DNA from: Burkholderia sp. Bp9143
Lineage (GTDB): Bacteria > Pseudomonadota > Gammaproteobacteria > Burkholderiales > Burkholderiaceae
Direction: 5' to 3'
Length of the DNA: 64,000 nt
Assembly: GCF_003853645.1 (NCBI RefSeq)
Contig: NZ_QTPO01000006.1
Location: forward strand, 124,001 to 188,000
Position numbers and translations under genes: made by a program. Below, in pieces: positions 57,996-64,000 of this stretch (positions are counted from its first letter, which is position 1; each line of letters begins with the position of its first letter). The notes below the pieces were generated by a model, which worked only from the letters and a program-made list of their open reading frames with translations, had not been told where the DNA came from and made no database searches.

Positions 57996-58841
57996 TCACG
58001 CCCCGACGATATACAAGCCCCTCCAATTATCAGGAAAGTCTTTTTCCTTCCAAATTCTCTCAAATTTAGGTAAACCCCAAAAATCTTTAGAAACATAAAA
58101 GACAGCATAAAATCTCTCGTAATCCGGGTCCCCCGTATACCCTTTTACATCAGCATGTATGTCATCGATGATTTTTGTGAGCCTAGACTCCGTCGTCGCA
58201 TATTTGTACTCAACCGCAGTCCTAATCTCAGGAATCAGGACATCTGGCTTGTACTCCTGAGCCGTTTTATAAAATGCGCTCCTCCCTCTCTTTGACGAAG
58301 GAAATACAGATTCAATAACAACCTTCACCGCTGAATAAACATCGATTTCACTCCCTATTGGCACCTTCATCTGATTGACTATTCTCGCCGTGTTTCTCAA
58401 AATATTATCAAGATAAGCAACCCCAGCGATATGCGCATATGACTCGAGGTCTGCAGATATCCCGAGCGGCGTTAGAAATCTACGCAGGTTTATCAAGAAT
58501 ACATTTCGACACTCGGGGTCCCAGAAATCAGGACCATTGAAATTCGACACAGCTGTCTTCACGTCGAATTTCTGACCAAATTTCTCGAAAAATTGTGCGA
58601 GGTAAGCCGATTGCTTCTTGGCGTCGAGATAGCAAATAATGCTCTCGTGCAGTGATGTTAGAGTGTGCTCGAATGGAACTATGAACTCGTCATCGCCATA
58701 CACCAAGTGGTCAGGCGGATACGCGTCGGCGTCTTCTCGCTCCCTCCAAGCATCCCAATCAAGCATATGACCGATGGCCTTACTCTCCTGCTCATATGCG
58801 CGAGCCAGTAGCTCCGCGATGTGTCTTTCGAGGTCGTGCAT
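57996..58841 (-). CDS. PD-(D/E)xK nuclease-like protein, DpnII/MboI-like C-terminus
   Basis: 281 residues. The C-terminal third carries the nuclease triad D200, E211 and K213 in KPDVLIPEIRTAVEYKYA, the motif order of DpnII/MboI-type restriction domains, followed by IHADVKGYTGDPDYERFY. The N-terminal two-thirds is helical and not recognised. ATG 58841 follows GGGAGA at 10 bp; the TTG at 58856 is an alternative. AT-rich relative to its neighbours and with no methyltransferase partner next to it, so it may act as a solitary effector. Confidence 0.7.
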   Translation of the reverse strand: MHDLERHIAELLARAYEQESKAIGHMLDWDAWREREDADAYPPDHLVYGDDEFIVPFEHTLTSLHESIICYLDAKKQSAYLAQFFEKFGQKFDVKTAVSNFNGPDFWDPECRNVFLINLRRFLTPLGISADLESYAHIAGVAYLDNILRNTARIVNQMKVPIGSEIDVYSAVKVVIESVFPSSKRGRSAFYKTAQEYKPDVLIPEIRTAVEYKYATTESRLTKIIDDIHADVKGYTGDPDYERFYAVFYVSKDFWGLPKFERIWKEKDFPDNWRGLYIVGA

Positions 58842-59198
58842 CCTACTATCTCCCAATCCATTAGAAATTTAAATCAAAGTCCGGCATATCTTTCGGCCGC
58901 AAATGGGCCAAGGACGCTCAGTTCAACAGGAACGCAGTCGAGCAATCCATTTGGATGGCAAGGTGTATACATGCCTTGCACACAGCTTATCGTCGAAATT
59001 TTCAAAAACTTGAACGCCCCCAGCCTAGAATAGGTGAGACTCTGTGCTCGACTTGCGCCACCGCAACTCCAGTATCATGGGGCAATCGTCGGCCACCGAT
59101 GTAGTGACGAGAATTCTGAGGACGTACATTTATCGAGCGCACGCGGTAACGGGGAAATGGCCAAACATATCCGTGCTCAGGGACTTGACACGGAGAAC
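58842..59198. other. Intergenic gap between two divergent nuclease-like genes
   Basis: About 360 bp. It must hold divergent promoters for the DpnII-like and DUF6602-like genes. Possible open frames upstream of 59199 are not supported by RBS or composition. No repeat or RNA found. Confidence 0.4.
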
Positions 59199-59951
59199 AT
59201 GAAGGACTCTAGAATGGACATTGCGCTCTACCTGAAGTCAATATCGGCCGAATGCCAGGCGCTGAAGGACAGAGTCCGGGACCTCATCGACGACCACCAC
59301 TGGGCCACCGACGGTGCTTGGAAAGAATCAGTCTTACGAGCCATGATATCTCGGACTATCCCCGCCACCTACTCGGTCGCTTCAGGGTTCGTTATCACAG
59401 AGGATGGCCCGTCAACGCAAATTGACGTCCTTATCTATGACAACTCCATCCCGGTTCTTTATAAAGGAGGCGATTTGGTCTTTGTGCCGCCGACCGCGTG
59501 CGCAGCAATCATAGAGGTGAAGACCACACTGGACGCAGCGCAGTTCCAGGGTACCGTCGCCAAGGTCGCAAACATCTGCGAGCTGATTCGAAGATACGAA
59601 CCAAGGAGACCTCTTTTCAGTGGAATATTTGCCTACGACGGTCATCCAACACCGCGCCGGATACTGGAGCACATCGACCGAGCAGCCGACGGCCAGGAAG
59701 GTCGGATTGTTAACCACGTATCAATCGGCACGTCATCGTTCGTGAAGTACTGGCCATACGACCCGGTGTCCGGCGACCTAGGTTACAGACACTGGCACCA
59801 CTACGGACTGCAAGATTTGGCGCCTGGTTATTTCCTGCACAACCTGATGTCGTTCCTCGCGAAAGAAGACTTAGTACGTGGGAACAACATATGGTTTCCT
59901 CCGGAGGGAAAGGAAACGCAGCTGACTCACACCCGGCGTTTTACCGAATAA
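59199..59951 (+). CDS. DUF6602-like protein with PD-(D/E)xK signature
   Basis: 250 residues starting at ATG 59199, after CGGAG. Residues about 60-110 give GFVITEDGPSTQIDVLIYD (D76), and AAIIEVKTTLD (E106, K108), a PD-(D/E)xK arrangement. The remainder is an alpha/beta fold with RRILEHIDRAADG and a C-terminal HTHYGLQDL-like stretch. DUF6602 proteins are often found near defence genes; the function is unknown. An upstream ATG at 59034 exists but gives a poorly conserved leader. Confidence 0.72.
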   Translation: MKDSRMDIALYLKSISAECQALKDRVRDLIDDHHWATDGAWKESVLRAMISRTIPATYSVASGFVITEDGPSTQIDVLIYDNSIPVLYKGGDLVFVPPTACAAIIEVKTTLDAAQFQGTVAKVANICELIRRYEPRRPLFSGIFAYDGHPTPRRILEHIDRAADGQEGRIVNHVSIGTSSFVKYWPYDPVSGDLGYRHWHHYGLQDLAPGYFLHNLMSFLAKEDLVRGNNIWFPPEGKETQLTHTRRFTE

Positions 59952-60076
59952 TGCAGGCCTCGCTGTGGTAAGCCAATGGCCTCCTAGTTGCGCGCGGCCC
60001 AGTGGCGGTGCCCCACCCATCGACGGGAGTCCCTACCCGCCGTATATTTACGGCCTGAGCCAGTGGCATCCAACGT

Positions 60077-60214
60077 GCACATTTCAAGTATCAGATTATC
60101 GACGTTGAGCATGCCGACAAGTCGATTTGGGGCACCGTGAGCAACGTGATTCAGGTTGCTGCTCGGAAGAACGAGGGGGATAGGCTCATTCCTCGCGAGT
60201 GGTTCGGTCGCTGA
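60077..60214 (+). pseudogene. 3' remnant of an unidentified gene
   Basis: The frame AHFKYQIIDVEHADKSIWG, continuing TVSNVIQVAARKNEGDRLIP to a TGA at 60212-60214, has good coding character but no start or upstream homologous part. I do not recognise the family. It is probably the leftover end of a larger gene, perhaps T6SS-linked because vgrG follows. Confidence 0.35.
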
Positions 60215-60310
60215 CCGAAGTGGTGGAAACGGACGCTAACTGTATCGAAAAACAGGCTGTATGCGTCAGCATGGAATCCACGCCAGGCCTCGTGCGACAG
60301 GGGCTTGGCG

Positions 60311-60340
60311 GTACTGCACTTTGCGCACAAAGTGCAGTAC
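60311..60340. repeat. Perfect 13-bp inverted repeat with 4-nt loop
   Basis: GTACTGCACTTTG (60311-60323), spacer CGCA, CAAAGTGCAGTAC (60328-60340). It lies about 175 bp before vgrG with no T-tract. It could be an operator, a recombination site or a structured leader; the sequence alone does not decide. Confidence 0.9.
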
Positions 60341-60515
60341 ATTTGGGGCCAGATTCAGGCCAAGTTTTCTCATTTCCGTTGAGAAAGCGTGAGAAGCCGC
60401 GAGTGCCCCTCCCAACCTCTCCGTACGCATGATTGTGTCTGTCATATTGCCTGCATAGGGTCTTCCCTATATGATTTTGCTCGGCCGTGAGAGAGGCCCG
60501 CACAAGGAAAATCAA

Positions 60516-63338
60516 ATGGGAGCGCAGGACCTTATCGCATTGACAAATTCGGGGTTACTCCAGTCCGACCGAATTGTTAAATTGGATACCCCCGCCGGAC
60601 CGAATGTGCTTCTGCCACATATTGTGGTGGGCACTGCTCGCCTGGGTGGCAATTTCGAGATTACCGTCGACGTTGTTTCGCTGCAGGATTCAATCGAGCT
60701 GAAGTCCCTCATCGCGCAGCCCGTCACACTTTGGATTCAGCAGTCTGACAAAACGTATCGTCCCCGACACGGGTATGTTCATACGGCCCGCCGGCTGGGT
60801 GCCGACGGGCGGCTGGTCAGCCTGCAACTGATTTTCTCGTCGTGGCTTCACTTCCTGAAGTTCCGCAAGGACGCGCGCATATTCCAGGACCAGACCGTCG
60901 AAGCCATTCTCGAGACAGTGTTCCAAGGGCATCCTCAGGCAGTTGGGGCGTACCGAATCGAGGTGAGCAAACCGTCACCGGCACGCTCGTTCTGCGTGCA
61001 GTACGAAGACGATTGGAACTTCGTGCACCGGCTGATGGAGTCGGAAGGCTGGTTCTATTACTTCGAGCATGCCGACGACGGTAAATCTCATACCCTCGTC
61101 GTCACAGACGACCTGTATTCACTCAAGCCGCTTGAGCCGGAACAGGTCCGGTTCTATCGGGCCGGCGTCACGCGCCAGCCCGACGCGTTCGTGCACTGGT
61201 CGGGCACGCGGACCTTACAGAGCACGTCGTACTCGACGAGTACGTTCGACTATAAGAACCCCGAAGCGCGCAAGGAAAAATCGTTTCCTACCATCGCGAA
61301 CCAGGGCGAGCTTCCGCAGCAGGCTGAGGTCTACGAATACACGGGTCCATACACGTACCTCGATGATGACCGCGGCGACCGGTTGACCAAGCTCAAGCTC
61401 GAGGAATGGGAGTCGCGTGCGAAGCGATTCCACGGTGTAGCTAGCGCACCGAGTATCGACGTCGGCGGCTGGTTCAGTTTGCTAGACCACCCCGAGCACG
61501 ACGGAGATAGCGCTGAGGACCGCAAATTTGCGGTGGTCGAGGCCACTTGGTACATCCGCAACAATCTCCCGATTGGGGAAACCCGCGCCTATCCGCATAG
61601 CCTCGATGCCCGTCTTGCCAAGGTTCGTGATGCTCACGAGGAGTCGGCACCTGAGTTCGCGGTTAAAGATGCTTCAGGCAGCGAGGGCTTCTTCCTCGTT
61701 GATGTCGAAGCCCAGCGCCAGAAGGTGCCGTTTCGCAGCCCGTTTGAACACCGAAAACCCGTCATGCACCTTCAGACGGCGACGGTCGTCGGCCCTGGCA
61801 ACGAAGAGGTCTATACCGATGCGCTGAACCGCATCTTGGTACGCATGCACTGGGACCGACGTGAGGGCATCGGAGCGACATGCTGGGTGCGCGTTTCCTA
61901 TTCCGATACTGGCGGCGGCTACGGCAGCGTGCACGTGCCGCGCGTTGGCGAAGAAGTGACCATCGAATGGCTTGGTGGTGATTGTGACCGCCCCATTGCA
62001 ACAGGCCGCGTCTACAACGGCGCAACGCAGCCGCGTTGGCATTCGAACGGCATCCTGTCAGGCTTCAGCTCGAAGGAATACGGCGGCAACGGTTACAACC
62101 ATCTCGTGATGGACGATGCGACCGGGCAGAACCGGCTGCAACTGTTCTCGTCGCAAGGCAGTTCCATGCTTCACCTGGGATACCTGATTGCCCAGGACGG
62201 CAATGTCCGCGGCAGCTATCTCGGCAGCGGCTTCGACCTTCGCACCGATGCGTACGGCGCGATTCGCGCCAATCGGGGGCTTTTCCTCACGACCCATCCT
62301 GGTTCGGGTGCGGCGCATCAGCAGTTGGAGGTCCGACAAGCCCAGCAGCAACTCACCAGCGCTCACAACTTGGTCGAGTCGCTTTCCGACGTCGGCAGCC
62401 AGCACCAGGCCGAAAGCCTGAAAGCGGGCCAAGACGCGCTCAAGGCTTTCACGGACGCCACGACCGACAACGTTCAGGGGCAAGACCAGGGGAGCGGCGG
62501 CCGCACGGCGGGAGGCGGCACGGGCGCAGCCAACGCGTTCAAAAAACCTATTCTTCTGGCCGCAAGCCCGGTGGGCATTGCACTATCGACGCAGCGGTCG
62601 GTGCACTTGGGTGCGGACGAACACGTGAACGTGGTCAGCGGCCAGAGCACCCACATCGCGGCCGGAAAATCGCTGCTCGCGAGTGTCGCCGAACGCATCA
62701 GCCTGTTCACCCAGAACGCCGGGATGAAGCTCTTCGCTGCGAAGGGCAAGGTGGAAATCCAGGCGCAGTCGGACAACATCGAAGTGACCGCGCAAAAAAC
62801 GGTAAAGGTGCTATCGGCGACCGAGAAGGTCGAAGTGGCCGCGAGCCAGGGCATCCTGCTGACCTCAGGTGGCGCGTATATCCGCATTCAGGGCGGCAAT
62901 ATCGAGATTCACGCTCCGGGCAAGATAGACATCAAGGGAGCGCAGCATGCGTTCGCCGGCCCCACGAGCGCACCCTACGATTTGCCGGCCCTACCCAAGG
63001 GCGACCTGCACAACAAGCTCGAACTGAATCTCACGGACGACAACCTCAAGGCTGTGCCTCAAGCTCCCTACAAAGTCGTGTTCGAGAACGGAACGACCTT
63101 GGCCGGCAATCTCGACGGTAACGGTCACGCGGTACTGCGTGACGTGCCAGACGGAACTGCAAAGGTCTTCTTTGGCGAGGACGCGCGCCCATTCACGCCA
63201 CAGCCTGTTCCCGCTCCTACGGACCTCACGCAACCTGATGTTCTCAAAGAACTACATGCAGCTGGGCACGAGGGCATCACGAACGACAATCTCTACAGCC
63301 TGTTCAACAAATTTTCTGGGCGGCCGGACGTGAAATGA
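60516..63338 (+). CDS. vgrG: T6SS spike protein VgrG with C-terminal extension
   Basis: 940 residues. The gp27-like part runs from about 20 to 380, including PARSFCVQYEDDWNFVHRLMESEGWFYYFEH. The gp5-like OB fold is near 420-510 (EVYTDALNRILVRMHWDRREG, GEEVTIEWLGGDCDRPIATGRVYN), followed by a DUF2345 beta-helix (about 670-825). The last 115 residues form an extra beta domain (PYKVVFENGTTLAGNLDGNGHA), common in VgrGs that bind a cargo effector. AAGGAAA precedes ATG 60516. It overlaps the next gene by 4 bp. Confidence 0.95.
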   Translation: MGAQDLIALTNSGLLQSDRIVKLDTPAGPNVLLPHIVVGTARLGGNFEITVDVVSLQDSIELKSLIAQPVTLWIQQSDKTYRPRHGYVHTARRLGADGRLVSLQLIFSSWLHFLKFRKDARIFQDQTVEAILETVFQGHPQAVGAYRIEVSKPSPARSFCVQYEDDWNFVHRLMESEGWFYYFEHADDGKSHTLVVTDDLYSLKPLEPEQVRFYRAGVTRQPDAFVHWSGTRTLQSTSYSTSTFDYKNPEARKEKSFPTIANQGELPQQAEVYEYTGPYTYLDDDRGDRLTKLKLEEWESRAKRFHGVASAPSIDVGGWFSLLDHPEHDGDSAEDRKFAVVEATWYIRNNLPIGETRAYPHSLDARLAKVRDAHEESAPEFAVKDASGSEGFFLVDVEAQRQKVPFRSPFEHRKPVMHLQTATVVGPGNEEVYTDALNRILVRMHWDRREGIGATCWVRVSYSDTGGGYGSVHVPRVGEEVTIEWLGGDCDRPIATGRVYNGATQPRWHSNGILSGFSSKEYGGNGYNHLVMDDATGQNRLQLFSSQGSSMLHLGYLIAQDGNVRGSYLGSGFDLRTDAYGAIRANRGLFLTTHPGSGAAHQQLEVRQAQQQLTSAHNLVESLSDVGSQHQAESLKAGQDALKAFTDATTDNVQGQDQGSGGRTAGGGTGAANAFKKPILLAASPVGIALSTQRSVHLGADEHVNVVSGQSTHIAAGKSLLASVAERISLFTQNAGMKLFAAKGKVEIQAQSDNIEVTAQKTVKVLSATEKVEVAASQGILLTSGGAYIRIQGGNIEIHAPGKIDIKGAQHAFAGPTSAPYDLPALPKGDLHNKLELNLTDDNLKAVPQAPYKVVFENGTTLAGNLDGNGHAVLRDVPDGTAKVFFGEDARPFTPQPVPAPTDLTQPDVLKELHAAGHEGITNDNLYSLFNKFSGRPDVK

Positions 63339-64000
63339 ACGAAAGCGACCAACAAGCAATAGAAGACGCGGTCAAAGAGATTGGCTGGTCGATGGCAACC
63401 AACGCTGTCCCGCTGTTCTACGTCGCGCAGAACGTTTACGACACCACGGAGAGCGTCTGGACCGTATGGAACGCACGCGAAAGTGCGGACGAGATGACGA
63501 AAATCGAGGCCGGCATCGACTTGGTGTTCGCCGTCGTGGGCTGGGTCCCTGTCGTCGGCGCCGGCGTGAAGCGTACGTTCCGCCTCGTCAATCACAAGTC
63601 TGAAATCTACGGCCCGCTGTTGTTCGACATTCTGCGTTTGGTGCTCCAGCAAGCGCACATTCAAACCAGCCCGGATGCGTTGATTGATAAGCTGTTCGAT
63701 GCCACCGGGGTCAAGAAATATCTGACCGAGGCGCGCGAACACATCCAGAAGTCCTGGCTGTATCGCGAGATGCCGTCCGCAATGCAGGTCACGTTTATGC
63801 AGGCGCTGACCTTCGTCGAAACGAACCTGCCGTACTGGCTCGCGCAGTTCGTCCAGCGCAAGCTGCTCCACTGGCGCAAGAAGCAGCCAAACTCAGCCGC
63901 AGTCAGCACCCTCGAAGAGCATCGGACCACCGAAAAGCCGGGCGCCAAGGGAGAAGAGGCCAAGGCGGGCCATGACCGCCCGGTCCCGACACCCTCGCGA
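63335..64000 (+). CDS. Presumed T6SS cargo or adaptor, 5' part
   Basis: The first 222 codons of a gene that runs off the window, open throughout. Its ATG overlaps the vgrG stop (ATGA). The N terminus is not a signal peptide. Residues about 65-80 (LVFAVVGWVPVVGAG) form a hydrophobic Gly/Val segment seen in the N-terminal parts of many polymorphic-toxin effectors, followed by helices. The toxin domain would be outside the window. By position it is delivered by the VgrG; immunity genes should follow on the right. Confidence 0.65.
   Translation, partial: MNESDQQAIEDAVKEIGWSMATNAVPLFYVAQNVYDTTESVWTVWNARESADEMTKIEAGIDLVFAVVGWVPVVGAGVKRTFRLVNHKSEIYGPLLFDILRLVLQQAHIQTSPDALIDKLFDATGVKKYLTEAREHIQKSWLYREMPSAMQVTFMQALTFVETNLPYWLAQFVQRKLLHWRKKQPNSAAVSTLEEHRTTEKPGAKGEEAKAGHDRPVPTPSR

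Larger units (their letters stand above)
35870..64000. mobile_element. Genomic island, left end and body; right end outside the window
   Basis: The left edge is set by the break in the host radical SAM gene at 35869. Beyond it GC content falls (especially 35,900-38,750), codon use changes, and the content is accessory: a second radical SAM gene, a defence operon, solitary nucleases, IS and gene remnants and a T6SS vgrG unit. No integrase is visible, so it is probably near the other end. Direct-repeat ends cannot be checked without the right junction. Confidence 0.85.

Overview
This window looks like chromosome 1 of a Burkholderia, most likely of the B. cepacia complex. The left half is very GC-rich with tightly packed genes. 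It has an rpsP-rimM-trmD-rplS operon, a PmbA/DarP/Mog/Orn block, a VpsR-like sigma-54 activator and a CobD/CbiB-family gene, all in a betaproteobacterial style. The species is an inference from gene content and codon use; no search was run.

Core region (1 to about 35,869). From the left: the 5' part of rmuC, a D-2-hydroxyacid dehydrogenase, an NhaD-type antiporter, an orphan LutC-like gene, pncB (NAD salvage), the 7Fe ferredoxin fdxA, two identical tRNA-Asn genes, creA, an AraC regulator beside azlCD, a MATE exporter, fumC, a hotdog thioesterase, a FecR/DUF6600 surface protein, thyA, the VpsR-like regulator, folA (completing the dTMP/folate pair with thyA), pmbA, darP, a mogA-type gene, orn, an M48 protease overlapping rsgA, a CobD-family membrane protein, a CoA-type NUDIX hydrolase, the ribosomal-protein/tRNA-methylation operon, a PQQ-type sugar dehydrogenase and a TM2-domain protein. 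Several gene pairs converge on strong hairpin terminators.

Island (about 35,870 to beyond 64,000). A PA0069-family radical SAM gene on the minus strand breaks off inside its CxxxCxxC cluster motif. What follows is lower in GC and rich in accessory genes. The first island gene is a complete but diverged copy of the same radical SAM family, on the opposite strand, directly preceded by a near-perfect LexA box. The island therefore seems to destroy an SOS-type host gene on entry and bring its own LexA-controlled replacement.

The island core is a minus-strand four-gene cluster (56,178 to 41,666): a giant DEAD/DUF1998-type helicase ending in a Vsr/DUF559-like nuclease domain, a SNF2/RapA-type helicase, a 1,447-residue adenine methyltransferase and an SMC-like ATPase. 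The first two overlap at TAATG and the others are 25 and 8 bp apart. The parts recall DISARM and helicase-methylase-ATPase systems, without a DISARM PLD gene. Around it are a TPR/Sel1-like plus Cys-rich gene pair, three solitary PD-(D/E)xK proteins, decayed HNH, IS3 and glycosyltransferase remnants, a 17-unit hexanucleotide repeat and a perfect 13-bp inverted repeat. The window ends in a T6SS module: a VgrG with a C-terminal extension, overlapping by 4 bp an incomplete presumed cargo gene. No integrase or second island end is visible.
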